A stretch of DNA of 12,443 bases from positions 1 to 12,443 of the forward strand of contig JBAZOJ010000090.1 of assembly GCA_041648755.1 (NCBI GenBank), written 5' to 3'. Made by a program: the position numbers and the translations under genes. This stretch comes from JBAZOJ01 sp041648755. Lineage in GTDB: Bacteria > Planctomycetota > B143-G9. The notes below the pieces were generated by a model. That model was not told where the DNA came from, did not search any database, and worked only from the letters and a program-made list of their open reading frames with translations. The first letter of the stretch is position 1. Each line of letters opens with the position of its first letter. Shown here in pieces: positions 1 to 6,040 of the stretch.

Positions 1-2
1 TG

Positions 3-623
3 AAGCAGATTCTCTCGGCGATGGGTGCGCCACGGCCGACTTTGCCCCCTGCGTTCGAGCCGAGCCTGTTCTACTTCTCTTCAAACAGCGAACTGGCGTT
101 CATTCCCTCAGACTGCCGTACACTGGCCGATCTGCTGGCCGCGCTTCCCCAGTCGCTGGCCGAGAACGGGGTATATGTTGCGCCGTTCCTCGCGCCATAC
201 GCGGCCGCGACCAAGCTCGATGACAGCACCGTGCAGCGGATGACAGGCGGGTGGGTATCGGTTCGGTCTCTGCTGGCCGACATCAGGACGCAATACCCCA
301 CGGTTTTCTGGAAGCTCTCCGCCGACGGGCGGTTGATCTTCACGCTGGCAGAGCGCAAGCTTGTTGTTGAGAGCAGCGAAAACTCCTGGGACCTGGCGCA
401 GGCCGCAGGGTTCCAGCCGTCCGCGGCAAAGGCAGACGCGCCCTACCGCAATATCGTGGATGAAATTACGGGCGGCACTCCGCTGCTGAAGGTGCTATGG
501 CACCAGTCCGATACCGGGATATACTGCGGCTTCGATCCGATGGGCCGGGTGCTGCTGATCAATTCGCCGCCCGCGCTGGCTTATACGCTGGAGTATTTGT
601 GGAGAAAGACGGAAAGACAATGA
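3..623 (+). CDS. Hypothetical protein, C-terminal part (truncated by window edge)
   Basis: The reading frame is open from the first complete codon (position 3) to a TGA at 621-623. The first ATG at 21 has no Shine-Dalgarno sequence in front of it and the frame continues upstream (K-Q-I-L-S-A before the Met), so this is most likely the C-terminal 206 residues of a longer protein. The visible part is a soluble, mixed alpha/beta-looking sequence with no clear signal peptide, membrane segment or repeat, and it ends in a basic tail (WRKTERQ). I do not recognise the family. It is the only + strand gene and converges on the LRR gene ending at 1064, so it belongs to a different transcription unit from the rest of the window. 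Codon use looks like a genuine GC-rich gene. Confidence 0.75.
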   Translation, partial: KQILSAMGAPRPTLPPAFEPSLFYFSSNSELAFIPSDCRTLADLLAALPQSLAENGVYVAPFLAPYAAATKLDDSTVQRMTGGWVSVRSLLADIRTQYPTVFWKLSADGRLIFTLAERKLVVESSENSWDLAQAAGFQPSAAKADAPYRNIVDEITGGTPLLKVLWHQSDTGIYCGFDPMGRVLLINSPPALAYTLEYLWRKTERQ

Positions 624-649
624 TGAATGAAAGAGGAGAGCGGCCTTAA

Positions 650-702
650 CCGCCAAGCCGAAGGTCCGCCTCAGGAGGAACGCCAAGTTCGCCAAGCCGA
701 AA
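650..702. repeat. CGCCAAG-type degenerate repeats
   Basis: The 12-mer CGCCAAGCCGAA occurs at 651-662 and again at 690-701, with a further CGCCAAG at 681-687 between them. This pattern of repeated CGCCAAG units resembles short extragenic repeats common in spacers of many environmental bacterial genomes. No coding role is apparent. Confidence 0.5.
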
Positions 703-743
703 ATAAAGGGACTGCGTGGCCCAAGAGGCGGAGAGCAGCCGTC

Positions 744-780
744 TCACGCGAAGGCGTACCCAAGCCCAGCTTTCGCGTGA
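744..780. repeat. 9-bp inverted repeat (possible hairpin)
   Basis: TCACGCGAA at 744-752 is perfectly complementary to TTCGCGTGA at 772-780, with a 19-nt spacer. Both arms are followed on the + strand by GAAGGCG-like sequence, so the arms are also partly direct repeats. No T-run follows on either strand, so it is not an obvious Rho-independent terminator. An adjoining 17-mer (731-747) reappears in reverse complement at 8927-8943. Confidence 0.4.
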
Positions 781-910
781 AGGCGAAGTATCCCCTTAAA
801 GGGTGACAGAGGTTCGCAGAGGAAAAGAGCATATTTTTGCGAGGCCAAAGCGCAGACAATTCTTACCATAAACGCTTCGTCGGCGAGAGCCAAACACACG
901 AAAGAAGAGG

Positions 911-960
911 GTCTCACCCACAGGATCATCCAACGCTGCAAACAGGGGCGGCAGATGCGG
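911..960 (-). repeat. Dispersed repeat, inverted copy of 8885-8934
   Basis: The reverse complement of this 50-bp block matches 8885-8934 at 45 of 50 positions by hand alignment. Read on the - strand it encodes LPPLFAALDDPVGET; the other copy encodes LPPLFAVVDDPVGET. The flanks also share shorter blocks with the other spacer, so this is the best-preserved part of a longer degenerate element. Confidence 0.65.
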
Positions 961-974
961 CAGCCCGGAGACAA

Positions 975-998
975 TGATGATTGATGATTGATGAATGA
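975..998. repeat. Short tandem repeat, 7-bp unit TGATGAT
   Basis: The sequence runs through TGATGATTGATGATTGATGA, about two and a half copies of a 7-bp unit. Similar ATGATGAATGA strings occur just after the left-hand gene (619-630) and near 8392-8416, so the motif recurs in the repeat-rich spacers. Confidence 0.45.
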
Positions 999-1063
999 GA
1001 GGGCGACCAACAGCCAGGGAGGCTAGGCTGGAGACCGGGGGCACTCCATCGACGATACCGGAT

Positions 1064-3079
1064 TCATTCCAGTCTGGACACTCTGCATGCCGGCAGTGCC
1101 TTCTTGAGATCCTCAATCTCATCCTTGGTTACGTTGGGAACCTTGGCAAGAACAAGAAGGACGAGATGTGGCAATCCCGCGAGTGGCTCGAGCGAACGCA
1201 GGAGTGGAGCGTTCCGGACGGTGATAAAGGCAAGGGAAGTCGCCTTCTCGACTCCGGACAATTCCGCGAGATCCGGGCAGTCCTGGATGTCGAGCTGCTG
1301 GAGCAAAACCAGGCCTGAGCAGAAGGCCAGATCTTTCATCCCCTGACAACTCGTCACAGTGAGGCTCATCAGTTTGGCGAGGCAACTCAGCTTCGAGAAG
1401 TCCTCGTCGGTTGCCCCCGACACGTCCAGCCTCCTTAGGGAGGACAGCGAGTACAACGGTGCCAATGATGCTATGTTCGGGCACCCCGAAAGGGCGAGGG
1501 ACTCCAGGGAAACCAGGCCCTCGATCGCACTTATGTCCTTCAGATCGGGGCAGTCCATCATCCGTAGAAGTAAGATTGCCGTCAACCCGGAAAGCCCTTC
1601 GAGGGTAGTCACACCGCATTTGCAGGCTAAGAGCGCCCTGAGCGCCTGCTTCCCTGCAAGGGACTCGATCGAGCGGATCTTGGGGCACCTGGTAAGCCGG
1701 ATGACTTCGAGTCTGCCAAGCGATCTGACACCCTCGATGGACGCAAGGTTCGGGGAATCCGACACGTCCAAGTTCACCACTGCAGCGCATTTGCCAAGGA
1801 AAGACAAGTCCTTGATCGCGGTTCCTCTTACCGCGAGGGAAGAGAGAGCGGTGCTTCCGCCGAGATCGGGGAGCTCTGCCAAGGCCGGACACTCGGAGAT
1901 CTCCAGAATTTCGAGGTGCTTCATGCCCGCAAGGACAGTCACATCGGTCAGGAGAGGGCTGCCAGATAGGAAGATGCGGCGAATGGAGGCACAGACGCTC
2001 AGGGAGGACACATCTGTCAAGCCGGTGCAGCCCCTGAAATCGGCATGCTGGGTTTCCGGGCCCAACTTCAGTTGTTTCAGGGAAGAAAGGCTCGGGCAGT
2101 CCCTAAGGCAGATTCCCTCCAGCGGTCCGGCCGTCGAAAAGCTCTCGCCGGTAAGGGATTTCGAACCGGTAATGGTCAGGTACTTCAAGTTGGGAAGATC
2201 GGCCATTCCTTTGACTGATGCCAACTCGGGACTGCGCCAAAGGGTCAAAGATTGAAGGGCGGAGAGAGACTTGTCAAGAGTGATCTCTTTCAGCGCGGTC
2301 GCGTCGAACAAAGTGAGAAAACGCAGATGTGGAAGGCCGCTGACCGTGAATTGCTCTCTTAGTACATATGCCTGAATAATCAGGCCTGCCAGTTCGAGTT
2401 TGTTCAGGAGGGGAAAACACTCGGGTGGCGGCGATTCGAGCAGAATGACCATCGGCCTTCCAGCCGACTCGGAGAGCAACTCGAAGACCTCAGGAGGAAC
2501 ATAACCTGCCTGAACATACGTGAGCGACGCCAAGTCCTCTTCAGGAAGCTGCTTCAACTGGGCAGTCGCATCTGCCCCTTTGAGCCTGATACCAAACAGC
2601 TTTCCATTGCAGTAGTACTTCCCCTCAGAGTCGGAGAATTCCAGAAGTGGAGGAAGGTCCTTCGGTACGACGAAATAGGGGTAGTAGATTTCCTGCGCCA
2701 AGCTAGGATATGCGTAGTGAACAGGTCTGCCTCCATAGCACGAGTCCTCTTTGTACTTGAACTCATAGTCCGTAACAAAGGAAAGCACTTGCAGAATGTC
2801 GCCGGGGGCAAGCTGAACGGCCGTTCCGCCTTCCTTGTCGAGAGCGATTATCTCCCCCGTGACGGGATTCCGCAGAGCGCCTGCACCATTGACAATCGTG
2901 GGCTGGGTTTCAGCAAGTGCAGGATGCAGAGAGGCCAAACAGATGGCCAGCACAAAAGCCAGAGCCCAAGGCAGCCTTCCTACCACTGCACATCTGCTTT
3001 TCTCCAAAGGCTGGCACACCATTCCCGAAAGGCGCAGGAAATGCACCAGTGAGGATCCCGTCGCGGATGGTTCAGTCAC
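1064..3079 (-). CDS. Secreted leucine-rich-repeat protein
   Basis: A 671-residue protein with a hydrophobic segment at about residues 36-55 that ends in an AxA-type signal peptidase site (HPALA before ETQ), so it is probably exported. Residues 57-230 form a non-repeat N-terminal region. From about 245 to 650 there are at least 14 irregular leucine-rich repeats of roughly 22-24 residues, many with an LxLSxCPxLxxL-like core (such as LALSGCPNIASL); the frequent Cys-Pro is a hallmark of this array. The end (LKKALPACRVS) resembles the last repeat of many planctomycete LRR proteins. LRR solenoids usually bind proteins, but no partner is evident. The start is a GTG at 3079 with a strong Shine-Dalgarno, AAAGGAG, 7 nt upstream; the next Met (codon 20) has none. 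It follows the 3198-4532 gene after 118 bp on the same strand and may be co-transcribed with it. Confidence 0.9.
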   Translation of the reverse strand: MTEPSATGSSLVHFLRLSGMVCQPLEKSRCAVVGRLPWALAFVLAICLASLHPALAETQPTIVNGAGALRNPVTGEIIALDKEGGTAVQLAPGDILQVLSFVTDYEFKYKEDSCYGGRPVHYAYPSLAQEIYYPYFVVPKDLPPLLEFSDSEGKYYCNGKLFGIRLKGADATAQLKQLPEEDLASLTYVQAGYVPPEVFELLSESAGRPMVILLESPPPECFPLLNKLELAGLIIQAYVLREQFTVSGLPHLRFLTLFDATALKEITLDKSLSALQSLTLWRSPELASVKGMADLPNLKYLTITGSKSLTGESFSTAGPLEGICLRDCPSLSSLKQLKLGPETQHADFRGCTGLTDVSSLSVCASIRRIFLSGSPLLTDVTVLAGMKHLEILEISECPALAELPDLGGSTALSSLAVRGTAIKDLSFLGKCAAVVNLDVSDSPNLASIEGVRSLGRLEVIRLTRCPKIRSIESLAGKQALRALLACKCGVTTLEGLSGLTAILLLRMMDCPDLKDISAIEGLVSLESLALSGCPNIASLAPLYSLSSLRRLDVSGATDEDFSKLSCLAKLMSLTVTSCQGMKDLAFCSGLVLLQQLDIQDCPDLAELSGVEKATSLAFITVRNAPLLRSLEPLAGLPHLVLLVLAKVPNVTKDEIEDLKKALPACRVSRLE

Positions 3080-3086
3080 AGCGAGA

Positions 3087-3093
3087 CTCCTTT
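3087..3093 (-). promoter_or_regulatory. Shine-Dalgarno fixing a GTG start
   Basis: On the - strand AAAGGAG lies 7 nt before the GTG at 3079. It decides the start of the LRR gene in favour of the GTG over the ATG 19 codons downstream, which lacks a ribosome binding site. The choice gives a rather long N-region (about 35 residues) before the hydrophobic core of the signal peptide. Confidence 0.65.
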
Positions 3094-3197
3094 GAACACG
3101 GTGAACAAGTAGTGGTCGAGAAAGAGGCTACCAACTCCCGACCCAGCGAAGCCCGATCAAGGTCCAGCATGGAGGCTTGCCTTTCCAGATCCTCTCT

Positions 3198-4532
3198 CTA
3201 TCCTATAGGAAACGGAAAAATCCGATTGGAAAAACCAAATCCCGGGACAGATCCTTTTCCGAAGTCCAGGATGGTGATTACCTCCCGAACTTTGTCAACA
3301 CGCGTTGGTGCCCTCCACCGGGAAACCGGATTGAGCACTAAGCACCCGTCTACCCATTGCGTGTTGTAAAATGCCTGCTCCCTCAGCTTGTCCCACTCGG
3401 TGACGCCTGTCGGCGAGCCATCCGCGCGCTGCAGCGCCCTGTGCCCAGCGGCGTCCCTTCCCTCAATCCAGCCGCCGTCAGCCTTCATCACCACTATGTG
3501 GGGGTCGGAGTCCAACCACGGAAACCTGATGCTATCAGGATAGTCCCGGATCAGTGTCCCTGCGAGGCCTTCGATCCGCTGGCTAATCACCTTGTTGTCC
3601 TCTAACACACCAATGACCGCCGGGGAATATGACCCAAAGCACGCTGACCCATTGATGTGTCGAACTTCCTCAAGGGAATTGTCTTTGGAATTTATCGAGT
3701 ACAGGATAGCTGCCCCGTTGATGCGTTCGCGTGGAGTGGTGATGCTGCTGACGAGGAGTCTGTCTTCACACAGGCCAACGTACATCCGCTCGCAGAGAAC
3801 AAAGGCATCCCTATCCAGTTTCTGCACGCGAAAGTTGGGCGCTTCTGCATCCAGCGAAGCCACGAAGAAATTGTCAAAGAACTCAGGAACTCCATTGTCG
3901 CGCGGCGTAGTATATAGACCGGGCCCCTCATTTGTGAAAGCCGCCACGGCGAATCTACCGTTGACGTGCAACTTGTATTTGCCAGGGCTGATTATTGGAA
4001 GATTGAGGAGCCTATCGTCTTTTCGGGAAACGAGGATGAAGGATGAACTGGAGACCAGAACCCACCAGTCGTTCGATGAGCACTCCACGGCGGCGGAATC
4101 CCAAGGAGTCTTCAAGTTCTTCTCAAGCTGAACAGAGGCAATCTCCTCTGGCTTCGTAAGACAGTGTATCCACCTCCGAAGCTTGCCCGTGCCGCTATTG
4201 TAGTCAGCCTGTTCATCCCGCCCTAGGATGGACCCTCCCGGGAAGTATGTGAGTGACAGAAGAGTCGCACCAGTCTTCAGATCCCTGTACTCCACGACAC
4301 CCTTTGTTCCGCCCGGAGGAACTCCCATTAGACCGCAGACGTTACCCTCAACAGCAAAGACATGACAGGGCCAAGCTTCTGGCTCTGCTTCGCCGAGATC
4401 GATCTTCGACACTTTGATATCGGGTGGCTTGTCTTCGCACCGCGCTGCCGTGAAAGGAAGCACAAGTAGAAGACAAAGGACTAAGACAAGCGAGCGCACA
4501 TTCACTCCCTTCTTCCTACCACGGCCATGCAT
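3198..4532 (-). CDS. Secreted protein of unknown family, beta-rich
   Basis: A 444-residue frame with a classical signal peptide (basic start, hydrophobic SLVLVLCLLLVLPFTAA at about residues 14-30, then polar sequence), so the product is exported. The cysteine after the hydrophobic core is in AARC, which does not fit a lipobox well. The rest is rich in short beta-strand-like segments alternating with Gly/Asn/Asp turns (for example HVFAVEGN, YKLHVNGRFAV, RMYVGLCEDRLLV), which suggests a beta-propeller or similar all-beta fold; this is inference, and I do not recognise the family. Two starts are possible: ATG at 4532 with only a weak Shine-Dalgarno, or GTG at 4499 with AGGGAG 5 nt upstream, which would give 433 residues and a compact signal peptide. 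I give the longer frame as the outer limit. A plausible promoter lies at 4579-4606. The LRR gene follows 118 bp downstream. Confidence 0.8.
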   Translation of the reverse strand: MHGRGRKKGVNVRSLVLVLCLLLVLPFTAARCEDKPPDIKVSKIDLGEAEPEAWPCHVFAVEGNVCGLMGVPPGGTKGVVEYRDLKTGATLLSLTYFPGGSILGRDEQADYNSGTGKLRRWIHCLTKPEEIASVQLEKNLKTPWDSAAVECSSNDWWVLVSSSSFILVSRKDDRLLNLPIISPGKYKLHVNGRFAVAAFTNEGPGLYTTPRDNGVPEFFDNFFVASLDAEAPNFRVQKLDRDAFVLCERMYVGLCEDRLLVSSITTPRERINGAAILYSINSKDNSLEEVRHINGSACFGSYSPAVIGVLEDNKVISQRIEGLAGTLIRDYPDSIRFPWLDSDPHIVVMKADGGWIEGRDAAGHRALQRADGSPTGVTEWDKLREQAFYNTQWVDGCLVLNPVSRWRAPTRVDKVREVITILDFGKGSVPGFGFSNRIFPFPIG

Positions 4533-4578
4533 CTGGGCCTGCCACCTTTGACAATCTGGAATGTTCCACCTCGTCCTC

Positions 4579-4606
4579 AGTGTATCACGGGATTTCGATT
4601 TGCCAA
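4579..4606 (-). promoter_or_regulatory. Putative sigma70-type promoter for the 3198-4532 gene
   Basis: On the - strand TTGGCA (4606-4601; five of six matches to the -35 consensus) is followed after 16 bp by TACACT (4584-4579; four of six matches to the -10 consensus). It sits in the 91-bp gap after the YkvA-like gene and would give a leader of about 40-75 nt depending on the start codon used. Seen by eye only. Confidence 0.4.
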
Positions 4607-4623
4607 ATGAATTGACCGGAGCG

Positions 4624-5010
4624 TCAGACCGCCCGCAATATCACGCTGAACACCCAGATTCCAAACAGAAGCAGGACGAGCCAGATTGCGGCGATCACCA
4701 GAATCCCTCGCCAATCCTTGGGGGGCTTTCCCGCATTTCGCTTGGCGACTTCAGCCTTGCACTCGGCCCATACATCCCCGGGCATGAGCCTGATCGTCAG
4801 CCAAATGCCCATCGGCACCAGAATGAGGTCGTCCAATTGGCCGAGAACGGGGACAAAATCGGGAATCAGGTCGATCGGGGACAGCAGGTAGAGTACGGTC
4901 ACTATGCCACATGCTTTCGCATACCACGGCGTGCGTGGGTGATTCATGGCCATCATCAGGATTGCGGCCTTGGCCTTGATCCCGATAGCTCGCTCCCGCA
5001 CAGATGGCAC
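4624..5010 (-). CDS. YkvA/DUF1232 family membrane protein
   Basis: A 128-residue protein with the diagnostic DUF1232 (YkvA family) motif SPIDLIPDFVPVLGQLDD at residues 44-61, within a hydrophobic stretch of about 31-72. A second, strongly hydrophobic segment (about 102-125, RGILVIAAIWLVLLLFGIWV) follows a basic, charged loop and is the C-terminal membrane anchor. Members of this family are small bacterial inner-membrane proteins whose biochemical role is not established. The start is a GTG at 5010 with GGAAGGA 6 nt upstream. It lies only 30 bp after the stop of the seven-segment membrane protein gene, so the two are very probably one operon. Domain assignment is secure; function is not. Confidence 0.88.
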   Translation of the reverse strand: MPSVRERAIGIKAKAAILMMAMNHPRTPWYAKACGIVTVLYLLSPIDLIPDFVPVLGQLDDLILVPMGIWLTIRLMPGDVWAECKAEVAKRNAGKPPKDWRGILVIAAIWLVLLLFGIWVFSVILRAV

Positions 5011-5031
5011 GTCTTATCCTTCCAGTGTGTT

Positions 5032-5104
5032 CGTTGAGCACTACTTCGTCAGAAAGAGGTCAAGCGCCGGACGGATGAGGAAAGAAGCCAGGAAGACCCC
5101 GATC
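5032..5104. repeat. Direct repeat, source copy (3' end of the membrane protein gene)
   Basis: This 73-bp block spans the last 21 codons and stop of the membrane-protein gene plus 9 bp of downstream sequence. It is repeated in the same orientation 735 bp away at 5767-5839 with 68 of 73 identical positions. This copy is the intact one because it lies inside a full-length frame. Confidence 0.85.
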
Positions 5105-5739
5105 GCCAGGGGATAGGCCACCTTCGGCTTTAGCTCGGTTCTGTAGACAAGGAACACGGCAATGGATGTGGCAAGCCACAGCACCGCAAGATCAACGTAC
5201 CGATAGGTGTATTTCCAGGCATCCGTTGATGGGTAGTCGAGTTCCGGGTACTTTGCCCGCATTTCGTTGAGGTTAGAGACAAGCCCTGCGTACGCGCAGA
5301 GACCAAAGCCAAGAAGCAGTCCAACCGACACAACAATGAATCCAACACAGCCGAGAAGAGCAAGCACCTTGCTTCGCAGACACTTCAGCAATAGCAGAAT
5401 ACCCCCGAGCGCAATGACAGGACCCGACCACAGTATGTATAGTGCCCAAGGGGATTCGACGTCACCCCACCGGGCGGGTATGTCAATGCTGGAAGGCCGA
5501 ACAATCCACCACGTCAAATAACATGCAGAGGCCAAGAGGAGCACGACGATGAGCACCTTCAGCCGCCACTGCAGCGCACAATACATCGCTACTGGAAGGA
5601 GAAGAGTCGTGAGCGAAATATTCGTCCCGCTGAGATACGGCAAGTAGCCCTGCAAAGCCACAAGTACCGCGAACGAAGCAACGACAGCCGCATACACGTA
5701 GCTGTTAATCCGGCTTTCCTGGACAGGCCTGTTTTCCAT
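5041..5739 (-). CDS. Polytopic membrane protein, about seven TM segments
   Basis: A 232-residue, very hydrophobic protein. Likely membrane segments lie at about residues 13-35, 40-57, 60-80, 97-119, 124-153, 182-200 and 207-224. The longest polar loops are at 81-96 and 154-181. No catalytic or transport motif is recognisable, so I assign no function. The ATG start at 5739 is supported by AAGGA 6 nt upstream. The gene is followed 30 bp later by the YkvA-like gene, which suggests a two-gene operon. Just upstream, at 5776-5838, is a duplicated copy of its own last 20 codons and stop, preceded by a promoter-like module at 5836-5948, so the likely transcript starts near 5865 and carries the duplicate in its leader. 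Confidence 0.85.
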   Translation of the reverse strand: MENRPVQESRINSYVYAAVVASFAVLVALQGYLPYLSGTNISLTTLLLPVAMYCALQWRLKVLIVVLLLASACYLTWWIVRPSSIDIPARWGDVESPWALYILWSGPVIALGGILLLLKCLRSKVLALLGCVGFIVVSVGLLLGFGLCAYAGLVSNLNEMRAKYPELDYPSTDAWKYTYRYVDLAVLWLATSIAVFLVYRTELKPKVAYPLAIGVFLASFLIRPALDLFLTK

Positions 5740-5766
5740 GTGGCGTCCTTAGTTGGCCTTGCGAGG

Positions 5767-5839
5767 CGTTGCGCACTACTTCGTCAGAAAGAGGTCAAGA
5801 GGAGGACGGATGAGGAAAGAAGCCAGGAAGATCCCGATC
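5767..5839. repeat. Direct repeat, duplicated copy
   Basis: This is the second copy of the 73-bp block at 5032-5104. The five mismatches include a cluster (CGCC in the source against AGGA here) and do not disturb the frame or the stop codon. The match stops at GATC, exactly where the promoter-like module begins. Confidence 0.85.
5776..5838 (-). pseudogene. Remnant 3' end of a second copy of the membrane protein gene
   Basis: On the - strand this reads IGIFLASFLIRPPLDLFLTK and a TAG stop. The intact gene ends in IGVFLASFLIRPALDLFLTK and the same stop. Upstream of the Ile the similarity ends abruptly and the frame runs into the promoter-like module, so about 210 N-terminal codons are missing. 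An open frame of 67 codons spans the junction, but its N-terminal part is repeat-derived and I doubt it is translated. The simplest reading is a tandem duplication followed by an internal deletion, leaving the promoter module joined to the last 20 codons. One or two conservative changes (V to I, A to P) show that it has drifted a little since. Confidence 0.75.
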
Positions 5840-5948
5840 TGCGCGGGGCGGTCAGCCCCATGCGCAGGCGCAATGATACTCGCCGGAATGGGGGGAGTCA
5901 AGGTGGGCGCGGCATCTTGCCGCATATTCCAAATCAAGCGGCTGGAAG
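5836..5948 (-). repeat. Promoter-carrying dispersed repeat, copy A
   Basis: Positions 5836-5903 match 8127-8194 with three substitutions and two one-base indels by hand alignment; similarity continues more weakly to the shared GCTGGAAG at 5941-5948. On the - strand the order is: weakly conserved upstream part, a short palindrome (GCGGCA at 5909-5914 with TGCCGC at 5918-5923), -35, -10, then about 30 bp of conserved leader. It ends at the junction with the gene remnant. Copy B lies directly in front of the LRR gene at 6041-8116, so the two copies flank that gene in direct orientation. Confidence 0.75.
5873..5901 (-). promoter_or_regulatory. Putative sigma70-type promoter in repeat copy A
   Basis: On the - strand TTGACT (5901-5896; five of six consensus matches) is followed after 17 bp by TATCAT (5878-5873; five of six). 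The spacing is optimal. Transcription would start near 5865 and run through the gene remnant into the seven-segment membrane protein gene (ATG at 5739) and the YkvA-like gene. Conservation of both hexamers in copy B supports the call. Confidence 0.6.
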
Positions 5949-6040
5949 GCGACTCCACGCGGTGGCGGCGCAAAGCCACTATAGGCCGCGCAATAGGTGT
6001 CTGACGCTTTGGTGCTTCCCGGAGTCAAGTCTACAGAACT

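Larger units (their letters stand above)
624..1063. other. Gene-free spacer with degenerate extragenic repeats
   Basis: This 440-bp spacer lies between two convergent genes. I see no credible gene in it; open frames on both strands are short and coincide with repeated sequence. It holds CGCCAAG-type repeats (about 650-702), a 9-bp inverted repeat (744-752 with 772-780), a block repeated in inverted orientation about 8 kb away (911-960), and a short 7-bp tandem repeat (975-998). No hairpin followed by a T-run is visible, so transcription of the two converging genes would have to end by another mechanism. Confidence 0.6.

Noticed and set aside
624..1063. Insertion sequence or transposon remnant
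   Set aside because: There is no transposase fragment, no terminal inverted repeat with target duplication and no IS-like gene; only short degenerate repeats are visible.
1119..2255. Long open frames of 257 and 298 codons lying over the 1064-3079 LRR gene
   Set aside because: They are alternative frames of a gene with clear repeats, signal peptide and ribosome binding site; their translations lack any family pattern and are Arg/Ser/Pro-rich as expected for shadows in GC-rich DNA.
5776..5979. 67-codon small protein gene on the - strand
   Set aside because: The last 20 codons are a duplicated end of the neighbouring membrane protein and the rest is the promoter repeat read through by chance. 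No ribosome binding site is evident.
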